Under the pieces are notes generated by a model. That model was given only the letters and a program-made list of their open reading frames with translations. It was not told where the DNA came from and made no database searches. From Hirundichthys speculiger (taxonomy: Eukaryota; Chordata; Actinopteri; Beloniformes; Exocoetidae), in assembly GCA_018398805.1 (NCBI GenBank), contig JAGFBZ010000947.1, forward strand, positions 703,001 through 767,000: a DNA stretch of 64,000 nt, in the 5' to 3' direction. Within the stretch, counting starts at the first letter, position 1. Each line of letters starts with the position of its first letter. The position numbers and the translations under genes are program-made. This document shows, in pieces, positions 35,450-48,746 of this stretch.

Positions 35450-37798
35450 TCAGCTTTCGTCCATCCTGGCGTCCTCCCCTTCCTCAGCCTCCACGCCTTC
35501 ATTCCGGCTTTTCACCGTTATCTTCCATTCGTCCCCGACTTCTTCTCCAATGACGATCCGCATCTCTCGTCGCTCTTTGTTCACCTCCTTCCTGTCTTCC
35601 TTTGCCTGTCTTTCCTCCTCCTCACTGTCCTCCTCTATGGTCTTCGGTTCTTCTTTCCTGTTGTCCTGTAAAATCCCAGCTTCTTCTATCTTGTCCACCT
35701 CCATGCTCTGAGGTTCCTCATTCTTGTCTTCCTCTGGAAGCACAGGTGCTCCTGTCTTGACGTCCTCTGTGGTCTGAGGTTCCTCCTTTCCGTCCTCCTC
35801 TGGAGGCCTAGGGTTCTCCTCTCCTGTCATCCTCTAAGGTCTTAGCTTCTTCTTTCCTGTCCTCTATTGTTACGGTTTCCCCATCCTCTTTGACCCCAGG
35901 TTCTTCTCTCCTGTCCTGCTCTACTGTGTCTGTCTTCTCCTCCCTGTCCCCCTCTATTGGCCCAGGTCCTTTCTCCTTGTCCCCCTCTATTGGCCCAGGT
36001 CCTTTCTCCTTGTCCCCCTCTATTGGTCCTGGTCCTTTCTCCTTGTCCTCCTCCACTGTCTCAAATTCCTTCTCCCTGTCCTCTACCATTTTTGGTTCCT
36101 CTCTCCTGTCCATCTCACTATCCTCCCTTATGTCCTCCCCATCTTCCCTTATGTTCTGCCCTTCCTTTTCCCTGGTTTTTGTCCTACCTTCCTCCTGACT
36201 TTCCTTCCCTTCCTCTTCCAGGGCTCTCTTGTCCTCTGTCTCGATCCCTGCCTCCTCCACCTCCATTCCTTCATCTTTTCTGTGCTCTTCTTCCTCCTCT
36301 TGTCCCTCATAGGAGTCATTTTCGTCCTCCAGCTCCAGCCCGTCAGACAACTCAGTTGCCGTTGGTTTGGTGCCCAGAAGTTTCTCTATCAACGTATTCA
36401 GGAGGTCAGATTGGATCTCCTCTGGTTTTGGACTTGTTTTGTCCTCCTCGGACTTGTCTTCGGTTGCTTGGCAGAACTCGTGTCAGGTTGAACGACTGCT
36501 TCCAGAGCTGGGGGAGTTGGTTCAGATGAGTCAGAGCCTCCACCAGCCAATCAACAAGCAGCTCGGTCACATTGGCCTGGAGCTGCTGGGGGGCCTTGTC
36601 CTCCAGCTCTGAAGAGTTTCTGGCGGTAAACTGAGACCATCGGGACAGTAGGAAGCGCTGCAGCGCCGGTTTCAGGCACATCTCCAGCGGCTGGAGGTGT
36701 AAAGAGCAGCCAGAGGGGATGACGGCTGGCAGGCAAAGAGAGCTGCTGACAGAGCCAAGAAACTGGTCTCCCAAGTGTTCCCGGTGCCGGTCCAAAACCA
36801 GCATGGACTTCCTGGGCTGAGTAAGACCAGACAGGTGCTGCTGCCAAACTTTGTTGGTCCACAGGTCCAAAGTTTCCTCTACTGACAGACCCTCCGTACT
36901 GGCTTCCAGTAAGACAAATTCTGGCAGGACTTTGCCCAACAGCGGTCTAGTGGTCAGCACCAGAGAGGGCAGCATGGTTCCATCCGCCAGCACCGTCAGG
37001 TACACCGTGACCAGAGGGGAAGAGCCAGTGAGCTCCAGGGCCTCTGAACTGCGACGCTTGTCCTGAGCCAACCTCAGGTCCACAAAGAGACAAAGTTCGT
37101 CCATAGCGGCAACAGAAGTCTCTGTCAGCTTGTGGACCCGGTAGACTCTCTGAGTGAAGCACCTGAAAGACGCCACCTTTGCCTCCAGAGACAGAGGCAG
37201 GACCTGAGCCAGCGATGCCGCACAGCCAACGGTGCGTACGCCGAGCCGCTGTTGCAGCAGGAAGCTCACGGCCCAGTCGTAAGAGATCCGGAAGGAGTCA
37301 CTAAACGCTCCCTTCTTCTTCAGCATGGAGGCCTTGTGGAACAAGTTGCTCTCTGTAATGGGGAGCTGCTGCTCCCGCATGGACAGCACCCAGGCCACCA
37401 TGCGCTCTGTTCCGGTGGCGTGGACCTTCTGTTCCTCTCCCATCTTCTTCCAACGCCTCCTGGCCTCCTTCAGCCAGGACCGGATGACCTGCGTCTCTGT
37501 GGAGAACACCCGCGAAGCCTGGCGGAGGCCATCGCATAGAGCGAACATGGTGATCCTCAGCTGACGGGCTGTCAGAAATTCCTGGCGCTCTTTGGAGGTG
37601 GACAGCACCACTGCTGGCTGGGCTTGGCCACCTCTGGCGGACGCTGAACCCTTCACTCCAGGCTTAAATTCCTCCTTGATGGTATCGGGTTTCTCAGCGT
37701 CCTCAAGGTCGTCCAGTTTCTCATCGTCAGAAAAGTCCAGGTCGTCCAGCGGTGCCAATGTCTCATCAAAAGGAACCTCGTCCACTTCAACAGCTCCA
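35450..37798 (-). CDS. pogz: pogz terminal exon: pogo-derived HTH/DDE domain and acidic tail
   Basis: After acceptor GTCTCTGCAG the exon encodes [16 protein letters not shown], then an HTH region ([41 protein letters not shown]). The DDE part carries AAMDELCLF (first Asp), [23 protein letters not shown] (second Asp) and [12 protein letters not shown], where Glu replaces the usual third Asp. A one-base frame change between about 36455 and 36480 ends the frame at 36406, while the next frame carries an acidic tail ([17 protein letters not shown], triplicated [10 protein letters not shown]). A second change at the GGG run 35811-35813 leads to a last acidic segment ending at 35450. Sequencing error or recent damage are both possible. 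Confidence 0.88.
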
Positions 37799-40700
37799 CT
37801 GCAGAGACACAACAGATGACTCATTCGTGAATTCAAACATCTTAAAATACACACAACAAAAACAACCCTAACACAACTACTGACTGGAAAAAGAAAAACC
37901 AATCCACGCAGTCATTGGTTCAGGTCAGCAGCACCCAAAGATCTCCCCTGGTCACCTCCAGCAGCTCTTTCTGGATGATTTCAAGGTGTTTACCAGACCA
38001 GCCGAGGGACACAATCTTTCCGAAATGTTCTGGATCTGCTTCAGCCGCAAAAGGAGGAAACCAGGAGCCATGCTAACCAGAAGCACCTCCTCAACTCACT
38101 CTCCATGAAGAGGAGTAAAAACTCTCTACACGGTCATCCAGACATTCATGAAGGGAGATGCTCAAGCTAAGAGAAAATGTTGAAATATATTATAACAAAG
38201 TGACAGTACTATTTGTTTTAATTACACTTTAGCTCTCTGGCCTCTATGGTTGTGGTTCAGCCACAACCCTAGAGATTATGGGCCTGATCTTCCACCAGAT
38301 CTGCTAAAGCCGCTATTTAGGGATAGCGGGTAGCAGGGGGGGGGGGGCGTTCCCCCACAAAGAATTTTCCCCCACCTTGCTAAACCTGCTATCCCACCTG
38401 CGCTACCCGCTACATCATCCATGGGAGTGGTTAGGGCGTTCCACCCGTTTAACCAATCAGTGAGTCAGCAGCCATTGCCTTTAAGAGCAGGTTGCGCTAC
38501 CCGCTAACTGCTATGGAGCGTCTTTTCATCCAGATCGGAGCAGCTCTAGTGTGCAGCTCGTCTGGGACTCTGCTGTAGAGCTTCCTCCTCTTCCTTCCTC
38601 CTCCTCCTCTGCACTGATATATACATATAAATATTTTTACACAGACAATTCCTATCAGCTACCTGAAAGTCCCAGATAGTTGGTGTCCTCCCAGTAAACA
38701 CGCTCTGGTCGTCTATGGTTTAACTGGTGAGCAAGCCGTTTAAGACGATCTCTGCCATTTTCTCAGGGGTTCAACTGAGGACAAATCACGCTTTTTATAC
38801 TTGTTTAATTTCTTTATCAGTCACATAGTTTGTCATGACGTACCTGACATTTTTCAGGTATGTCATGACAAACTGAGTGTCTGATAACAGAAGAAACTAT
38901 AGTTTAAGTAGATATTATGAAATCCAGAGCACTTAACACTGGTTGTGTGTATGTCCATGTGGTTTTTTTCTTTAGCCTAAAGAAAAAAACACAATCATCT
39001 CGGGGAAACTGCTCTGCCCTGTACCTGAGAGTTAGCCGCTAGTTCCTTAGCTTCTTCGCCGGTTTTTCAGGTGGCCGCTTCAACATGTTTTTTTTTTTTT
39101 GTTAATGAGGGAAGCGGGGGCAGAGAAAAGCGCAGTGTCCCCAGCTTTTAGTGACCCCTCTTGGAACATTTTCTCAAAAGAAAATAGTTCCTTTTAGTCC
39201 AGGAAAAAAAAAAAAACTTAGACACAAATTACAGTTCAGTTCTGTTATATTGCACATTTAAAGTGAATTCCATTTTTTAATCTCCAATTCCGCGATTCTG
39301 TCCACGATTCCATGATTGCAGGATTCCATAGGGCCCTACGTTATTAAACCTGGAGGGATAGTGGGAAACCATCATCTTCCAGGAAGAAATGTGGTCAGAA
39401 AAACATCTTCAATGATCGTGATCGATCATCACTTAAACACTTGGTGAAATTAAATCATAAAAGTGTCTAAAGCCTGGCAACTCTAGAGTGGAGTTGAGTG
39501 GACTCTCAACAAAACTGACTCGTCTGATCGTTACCTCTGAACCTCATCAACAACCTCAGGCTCCATCTCCACATACCTGATTCGGTCCTTCAGAAATCCA
39601 ACTTTGGCTGATCCTGTTAAAACAAAAAAACAAAATACGGACATCATTAAGCACATCAGGGCTCAGAGAGAAGCCATTAAGTCAGTTCGTTTGGCTCTGT
39701 GAGATCCAGACCTCTGTTCTGAGGAGGCAGGCCATGAAACTCCCAGAAGCAGCTTGGCTTTTTGCAGAGGTTGGCTTTGCAGATGATGCAGCCGTACACA
39801 CTCTCGTGGCGGATGTTCTTCAGGTTGCAGTTCTTGCATCTCTTGGAGATGCTGGCCATCTTCGAAAGCCTGTGTCTCTGTTTTGTGGGCTCGCTCAATG
39901 GTTCGGCCTTTGGTGCGCGTGAGCCAGCGATCTCGATGGTCTCAAAGTACTTCTGGGCACATTTGGAAAGCTGGTTGCCCAGACGCTTGCGAAAGTTGAT
40001 CTGACTGAAGAGACCATCCTGCACCCAGGCAGGGGGGTTGTCTTTGCGGCTTTCGCGCAGAATGATGAAGGCATTGACAATGCTGAGGTTGACCAGAAAC
40101 CAGAAGAGGCTGCGCCAGTGGCGGTCCTGTGGGACTCCTCCCAGCGGGTTGCAGGCCAACAGCTGCTTACAGATGTCAACGCCGCGCATGTTATCCTGCA
40201 GGAGTTGGAACGCCATGGGGCGGGTGATGGGGTCCAGCTCGCCCACTTTGGTCTGAGACCTCCTCCAGACGATATCAGGTTCCCCTGGAGCTGCATTGGT
40301 GGAAAGGCAGCCCATTTCTTTTGTGTCCCGCCACCGGGTGGCCAACAGGGCCCCAAACTGCCTCTGCAGGAAGTCACCAGGCCTGTCCAGCTGGCCGTCC
40401 TCCCACAATTCTCTGGGTAGGATGGGGCTGGGTGGAGGGAAGGAGCTGGAGCTGTAGATGCCCTGGTCTAGAAGCTTTTGCATGAGGGGTACAGATGTGA
40501 GCGAGTTAGCCAGGAAGAGCTGGTGATTTTTGTTCTCCAGACCCTTCACCAACTGCGGGACTACAGAGAATCCCAGATCCTGCCCCGTCTTCTGCCCGCC
40601 TTGAATGAAGAAACGGTGGCAGTAGCCTGACTTGGAGTCACAGAGCAGCCAGACCTGAGGCTGGGTCGTTGGGTTTCCTTTGGTGGAGCAGCCGTCCTCC

Positions 40701-43700
40701 TCCAGACTGGGCAACAGCGCCCGGTCGATGGTCAGGCAGCCGTTCGGCCGATAAGCACTCCACATGGCTCCGCTCAGGATCTCCAGCATAGGCCTGAAGA
40801 TGTGCAGTGGGTCGCCGGATTCGCTCCCGCCACTGTACTCACTGGTGATCAAGCTGCCCATGCAGACGTTGGCAGCAATCTGCTTGAAGCGCTTGAAGCT
40901 CATGGCTCGGTAGAAAGTGTAGCTGTTGTCGTAGTGGTTCCAGGACCAGTACTGCGACGGGTCAGGCAGGTTGTGGATCCCCATCAGGATGACGAGGCCA
41001 ATGAAACCTTTGATTTCGTGGGTCGTGACAGGGACCCAGTCCGATGGGAAGGAGGTCAAGAAGTGGCAGGTCTTAGCATGGGCGTTGGTCTCCTTGGTGA
41101 TGAGCTCAATGAGTGCAGCAGGGAAAAGCAAGCTGAAGAAGTCGATGGCATCACTGTTCTTGGACAGGTAGTGGTGAGGACCGCAGATCTGAGAGAAGGG
41201 GAGGATATCGGTCATGATGTCGGTGTCCTCTGTTGGAGGTTTCCAAGAGTCTGCCAACTTCCAGGATGGGCCAGTTGAGTCTTGATCTGGTTCCTCGTTA
41301 TCTGGAGATTGCTGCTCTTCACTGTGACAGAAGTGGATGTCCGGTTCAATGAAGACTGAAAAGAAACAAAGAGAAATAACTGTCAAGTTCCCATGTAGCT
41401 AAGGTAGCTGTGATTTAACGGGGTGCTAACATTTGATTGGGAAATACGCTTATCCACATGGTACGATAAATAATTTGAAACTTTAAACGGGGATGTCAAA
41501 GACAAATGTGTCTTTGTCCAAGAGATTCTGAAGGACACTGCAGATATTGACCTAATTCTCAAAAGAATTGTGGATAACTGTTATGATTCTCAGAAATTCA
41601 GCTATATCTAAGGTATGTCTTATGAATTTCTCACGAGCAAAGACTATGTGGTCTTCTATTAGTGACCATGATCAAACAACATTTCTAAACCTATCCATGA
41701 GACCAGATCAGCTGGTGAGCCAACAGGACCACACACATCTCAATGACATAAAGACCTGGAGGACTTCTAACTTCCCGCTACTAAACTAAGATCAGACTGA
41801 AGTCCACCAGACTGAAGCCTTCGGACCAGAACTCTTCAGAAACAGACGGAAATATCCGTGATTTTAAAACAAAAACTAATGATCAAATGAAAGTTGCAAT
41901 TTTACAATAAAAGGCTGTTATTTTGCAAAATTTTAGATTTTATGACAAAAATTTGTGGCTTTCGGACAAAAAGCTGCATTTATACAAAATTTACAAATTT
42001 TCAAGATAAGCTTGTGATTTAATGTCAAGAAATTTGGAAAATTTTGTAATTTTCAAACAAAATGTTGCAGCGATACAACAAAAGTCTCAGCTTTACAAAA
42101 GAAAGTCACAATTTTTTGAAATCTGCAAAATTTACATGAAAATTTTTCATTTTAAGACACTCAGATGAAAGTCACAATTTCAGGACAAAAAGTTGTGATT
42201 TTGCAAAAATGAGTGGTTTCAGGACAACGTTTCACTTAAACAAAATTTGCAGTTTTACAAGACAAAGTTGTAATTTTATGTAAAGAAGTTGTGATATAAA
42301 GAAAGTCATTGTTTTACAAAATAATTGCAATACAGTAGTGATTTTGTAAACTTTGTGATTTTGTGATAAAATGCCATGATTTTACGATAATAGTCTTAGT
42401 GTAACAAAAGTTTTATTCCACAATTTTACAAGAAAAACTTGTAGACAAAAACCCACAACAACAGCAACACGTTGCAATTAAAGGACAAAAAAAATCCCAA
42501 CAAAAAAAAATCAGATTTTTCAGAATTGCACTTTTACAATAAAAATTTGGGATTTTAAGACAAAAACTTGCAATTAAATGAACGGCACAATTTGAGGACA
42601 GAAATGTGATTTTGTGAAATTAGAGATTTTCTGACAAATTAAAGCTTGTCTAGTCATTTAGTAACTTTGACATCCAGCTCCACTGTGAGGAACCCTGGGA
42701 GTTCATCCAAACACCTAACAGGTTTCTAGACCTGCCTCCTGTCCCACTGCTGCTGAAATCAGCAGGTAAACTAGGCCGTGGCCCGGGACTTCCAGATCAT
42801 TCTGCTGCACTTCCATGTTACTGAGAACATAGAAGAGCCTCCAGATGTTCCAGAACATTCTGATGTTCTGTTGAGTTCTGATGAGGCTCAGCAGCAGAGA
42901 TCTCAGCTTGCTTTTAAATTCTTCTCCTCACATACACTGGAGATCAAAATCAGAAAACAACCTGCAATTTTCTCAATGTCAAGGTCATTGCAACGTCAAA
43001 TCTGAAACAATCAAAACAGGAATAACAGAGCAGCATTTATCAGCATATTTATACACACGATCTGATGCAAAGTACAAAAAAACCAAATCAGATATTTGAC
43101 AAAGAACACTGACCAAAGTTAGAAAACATTGTGCGATAAGCGACTGGTGCTAATCTGGCACCTGGTGCTCCTTTCCTGACTTACCAGGGAAACCCGATGT
43201 AACTGGCAGCCTGGCTTTCCAGTTTTCAATCGTTTTTCAAGATGGTGATCTGCTCTAACGTGACTGGAACCCTCCAGCAGCAGATGAAGCCAAAGACATT
43301 TTTATTTCTAGTTCTTATTTAACCAGGTCCAGACACAAGGACCTGTTTTTCAAGGGAAGCCTGGCCAAGAGGGAGCTTCAAAACATCAAGCTACAACACA
43401 CAGACAACAATAAAACAGTCAAAAGTCTACAAAACATCATAGAGAAGAATATGGGCATATATATAGCAGCTTCTAGGTCACTCATACGGCTTTTAAATAA
43501 TTGGAAAAGTTAGTTCCCTCAGATTCAAGTGCTATGAAGTGAGCTCCGGGTACGTGAAGGAGTGCTTCCCAAACTTTGAGGACTTTGAGTCAGTAGCAGA
43601 CAATGGAGCATTAAGACTAAGGGATGTCCCCGTCATTCACCACAGGAGACGTTGGTCGTTCCAAATCAGTGGTTTCTAGAACCTCCGACTCAGTTAAATC

Positions 43701-44801
43701 TGCCCAGAGGCTGGTTGTCCACGGAGAGGACAGGATAACTGGAGTTGGAACCACTGGCGGTCCAGCCCGAGCATCGGTCTGGTCATGCAGCATCTGGACT
43801 GAACGCCTCTGCAGCAACCGAACCTCTCAGTGGCAGAAAGAGTCAAAAGGCTGGACGGACCTCTGCTGAGGAGCATGTTGGGTGGATGGAGGAGACATTT
43901 GGGGTTAGGGTTAACCCCAACTGAACCAGAAGTGTGTAAAGACGTCAGTGAAGGTGGAGGAGGAAGCGTCATGGTTGGGGGAATGTTTTTTTCTCTAACA
44001 CAGCTGCATGGCAGAGTGAAAGCAAATGTTCTTCAGAACCTTCTTTGACAACACGTGGACTGGGTTAACGGGTTCAGCAGTTCCTCAGAACCGAAAACAC
44101 TGGAATAACGCAATGGCCAGCTCAGAGTCCTGATCTAAACCCAGCAGGAAACCCTCTGGTGCCAAAGTTATGGCCAAGAAAGCCACCTGAGCTTCTGAAC
44201 TGTGGAGGAGACTGGAAGAGGAGTGGACTAGAAGCAGACCAGAACTGTGGAGGACATCACTGATGTCCTGTTGGCTGCAGATGTGCTGAAGGCCTGTACA
44301 CCTCCTTCTAACTGGTGACACCTTTAGACACAGTTTTTTCTCCATGTTAAAGTCATTGCTGTTCTCTAATTTGGATCATTGTCCTTTCCATAAAACATTT
44401 ATTCTGTTGAAGTTCCTTGGTTGTTTTGTAAATCATTGTTCTAGCAGCGTGGTAAACCCACAGCCAACACTCCTTCAGATGTTCAGCAATGATGCTCCAG
44501 TGCTTATAGACTGGTCCCTAATATTGATCTCCAGTGTATAAAGCTCTTCAGGTCCCAGCTCCCCCTGACCAGCAGGTTTTACTGGTGGTTCCTGGAGTCC
44601 AGCTGAATGGAGGCAGAACCATCAGCTATCAGCTCTTCTTTTGTGGAACCAGAACCAGTTAGACACCCCCTCCACCTTTCAGATCAGGATTAAGATGTTT
44701 CTTTAAGACAACTTCATTAAAGGCATGTATACTCTTCTTGTGTGTGTGTGTGTGTGTGTATATATACATATATGTATATATATATATACACACACACATA
44801 C

Positions 44802-44839
<38 letters not shown>

Positions 44840-44859
44840 ATATATATATATATATATAC

Positions 44860-44892
<33 letters not shown>

Positions 44893-45300
44893 CAGTCATG
44901 GAAAAAATCATTAGACCCCCTTGTTTTCTTCAGTTTCTTGTTCATTTTAATGCCTGGTACAACTAAAGGTACATTTGTTTGGACAAACATAATGATAACC
45001 ACAAAGATTGCTCATAAGAGTTTTATTTAAGAGCTGATATCTTACCATTTTCCATGGTTTTCTTGATTATAATCTAAATCACTTAAGTTTTTACATCAAT
45101 AGCTATGGCATTGTACTGCCAAAAACACTGCTTTTATGCATTCAGTGTTTTCTTTTCTGTCTGTTTTAGTCACATGATGACGTTTAGTGGTACCAGGTAT
45201 TAAAATGAACAAGAAAGTGAAGAAAAAATGGTGGTCTAATAATAATTTTTCCATGACTGTATGTATGTATATATGTATGTATGTGTGTATATATATATAC

Positions 45301-45375
<75 letters not shown>

Positions 45376-46759
45376 GTGGAGGAGATATTATCTATAAGGC
45401 TACCTTCTTAAATTATATTTTTCTGAAAAAAAATCTGCGAAGCACTAAGACTGCGGTACTCAAAACACAAAGTGGCAAGGGATTACTGTATGGAGATCAC
45501 TATATATTAGGGATGCACATATTGGATTTTTTTCTATAACCGTTAACCGACGCCCTTTAACGATTAATAACCGTTAACCGATAAGATTTAAATGCCCTTC
45601 CATGCTGCCATTCCGACATTCCACCATTTAGACAAATCACCGTCCTGAAATACCGCTATTCCGACACACAAACGTCCCACCATCCCGACCCAGCTGACCC
45701 GCCCGGGAGAGTTGGCTGCAACGATGTCGTGGTTGCGTGCGGACACTTATCAGCTGTGTGTCTACCCAGCATGCTCTGTGTTAACATGACGGCAGAATTA
45801 GCTTTCCAGTACTCATCGATATAGTGACATGTAATTGTCACGTAGCTCTCTGTAGTGAGCGCGGTCCAGCAGTCCGTTGTAACAGCCACCAACTCAGTAC
45901 TTGCAAGTCACGTTTTCAGTTCGTTTCAGTTCGCCACGCGTCACACTTTCTCCCAGCCATCATGGGGGGAAAAGATCGCTGTGATGGTCCTCCATCGTCT
46001 GATGCTGGATGCTTGTCTCTTCAGTGGTACTGCATTGTACTCGTACTGCTAAAGTATATCAGTACTGCATTGTACTTGTACTGCTGGAGTATTTCAGTGC
46101 TGTACCGCATAATTTTCAAATGACCTCTTCCCCTTTCCGGTCGAAATTGGGCAAGTTCACTTTCTACAGGAACTCGTTAAATTCATAGTTCACAGAAAAT
46201 AGTTCAGTTCATAGTTCACAGAAATTAAAATGAACTAGTTCAGTTCACCATTTCAAAAAATGAACTAAATAGTTAATTTTTTTGTAATCGACAGCAGCGA
46301 CAGCCGTGTTTCCATGTTTGATTGATTTCCTCAGATACATATCCGGCTCGTTTGTGGTGGATTTTAAATGGGGTTCACTGGAAACCTGGAACGGTTTTGA
46401 CCGTGCGTGAACTTTGAAAGAGCGTCGTTCACAACTGTCCAAATGAACTCGTTCACGCTGGTGACGGGGAAAGTAAACGCGCTCAGTTCCCGTTTGCGCA
46501 AAATATGAACTAGTTGGTGAACTTTCGTTCAGTGAACGCGTTCAGGTACAACAGTGCACAGAACTACTTTTTGCTCTTCATCTTCGCTGTAAAAGTGGGC
46601 TGTGATGGGACGCACCTGATCGCATGTGTTGCACCTGTCGACACGCCCCCATGAGTTGATTGAATTACGTAGCTTAAAAACAAAATTGACCATTAGTATT
46701 AATCGGTTAGAGTTACTGTTAACGGTTAACGGTTTTAAACAGTTAACCATGTGCATCCC

Positions 46760-46830
<71 letters not shown>

Positions 46831-47239
46831 CAGTCATGGAAAAAAATTATTAGACCACCCTTGTTTTCTTCAGTTTCTTGTTCATTTTAATGCCTGGTAC
46901 AACTAAAGGTACATTTGTTTGGACAAACATAACGATAACCACAAAGATTGCTCATAAGAGTTTTATTTAAGAGCTGATATCTTACCATTTTCCATGGTTT
47001 TCTTGATTATAACCTAAATCACTTAAGTTTTTACATCAATAGCTATGGCGTTGTACTGCCAAAAACACTGCTTTTATGCATTCAGTGTTTTCTTTTCTGT
47101 CTGTTTTAGTCACATGATGACGTTTAGTGGTACCAGGTATTAAAATGAACAAGAAAGTGAAGAAAAAATGGTGGTCTAATAATTTTTTCCATGACTGTAT
47201 GTATGTATATATGTATGTATGGTGTGTATATATATATAC

Positions 47240-47314
<75 letters not shown>

Positions 47315-48679
47315 GTGGAGGAGATATTATCTATAAGGCTACCTTCTTAAATTATATTATTCTGAAAAAAAACTGCGAAGCACTAAGACCGCGAAGTGGC
47401 AAGCGATTACTGTATGGAGATCACTATATATTAGGGATGCACATTTTGGATTTTTTTTATAACCGTTAACCGACGCCCTTTAACGATTAATAACCGTTAA
47501 CCGATAAGATTTAAATGCCCTTCCATGCTGCCATTCCGACATTCCACCATTTAGACAAATCACCGTCCTGAAATACCGCTATTCCGACACACAAACGTCC
47601 CACCATCCCGACCCAGCTGACCCGCCCGGGAGAGTTGGCTGCAACGATGTCGTGGTTGCGTGCGGACACTTATCAGCTGTGTGTCTACCCAGCATGCTCT
47701 GTGTTAACATGACGGCAGAATTAGCTTTCCAGTACTCATCGATATAGTGACATGTAATTGTCACGTAGCTCTCTGTAGTGAGCGCGGTCCAGCAGTCCGT
47801 TGTAACAGCCACCAACTCAGTACTTGCAAGTCACGTTTTCAGTTCGTTTCAGTTCGCCACGCGTCACACTTTCTCCCAGCCATCATGGGGGGAAAAGATC
47901 GCTGTGATGGTCCTCCATCGTCTGATGCTGGATGCTTGTCTCTTCAGTGGTACTGCATTGTACTCGTACTGCTAAAGTATATCAGTACTGCATTGTACTT
48001 GTACTGCTGGAGTATTTCAGTGCTGTACCGCATAATTTTCAAATGACCTCTTCCCCTTTCCGGTCGAAATTGGGCAAGTTCACTTTCTACAGGAACTCGT
48101 TAAATTCATAGTTCACAGAAAATAGTTCAGTTCATAGTTCACAGAAATTAAAATGAACTAGTTCAGTTCACCATTTCAAAAAATGAACTAAATAGTTAAT
48201 TTTTTTGTAATCGACAGCAGCGACAGCCGTGTTTCCATGTTTGATTGATTTCCTCAGATACATATCCGGCTCGTTTGTGGTGGATTTTAAATGGGGTTCA
48301 CTGGAAACCTGGAACGGTTTTGACCGTGCGTGAACTTTGAAAGAGCGTCGTTCACAACTGTCCAAATGAACTCGTTCACGCTGGTGACGGGGAAAGTAAA
48401 CGCGCTCAGTTCCCGTTTGCGCAAAATATGAACTAGTTGGTGAACTTTCGTTCAGTGAACGCGTTCAGGTACAACAGTGCACAGAACTACTTTTTGCTCT
48501 TCATCTTCGCTGTAAAGTGGGCTGTGATGGGACGCACCTGATGGCATGTGTTGCACCTGTCGACACGCCCCCATGAGTTGATTGAATTACGTAGCTTAAA
48601 AACAAAATTGACCATTAGTATTAATCGGTTAGAGTTACTGTTAACGGTTAACGGTTAAACAGTTAACCATGTGCATCCC

Positions 48680-48746
<67 letters not shown>

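Larger units (their letters stand above)
44893..48746. repeat. tandem segmental duplication, unit about 1.92 kb, two units
   Basis: Unit 1 is 44893-46830 (1938 bp) and unit 2 is 46831-48746 (1916 bp). Each is a Tc1-type MITE, a TA microsatellite, a complete 1.25-kb hAT element and another TA tract. A third MITE copy follows at 48747. Differences between units are few (a small deletion near 45460 versus 47395, TA-length changes, single bases), so the event is recent. It lies in the pogz intron between exon 15 and the piggyBac exon. Confidence 0.92.

Noticed and set aside
35346..36612. plus-strand frames opposite the pogz tail (up to 190 codons)
   Set aside because: Complement of Glu-rich coding sequence; low-complexity Ser/Pro/Leu with no domain.
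36406..37798. calling pogz a pseudogene because of the frame breaks
   Set aside because: All other exons are intact with consistent phases and conserved motifs. Two single-base slips in one exon are better explained by consensus error or tail loss.
45656..45892. 78-codon ZBED1-like frame as a host gene
   Set aside because: It lies within TIR-bounded hAT elements, is duplicated with them, and lacks most of the transposase.
44659..47336. YIYIYI and HTHTHT open frames
   Set aside because: Translations of TA, TG and CATA microsatellites.
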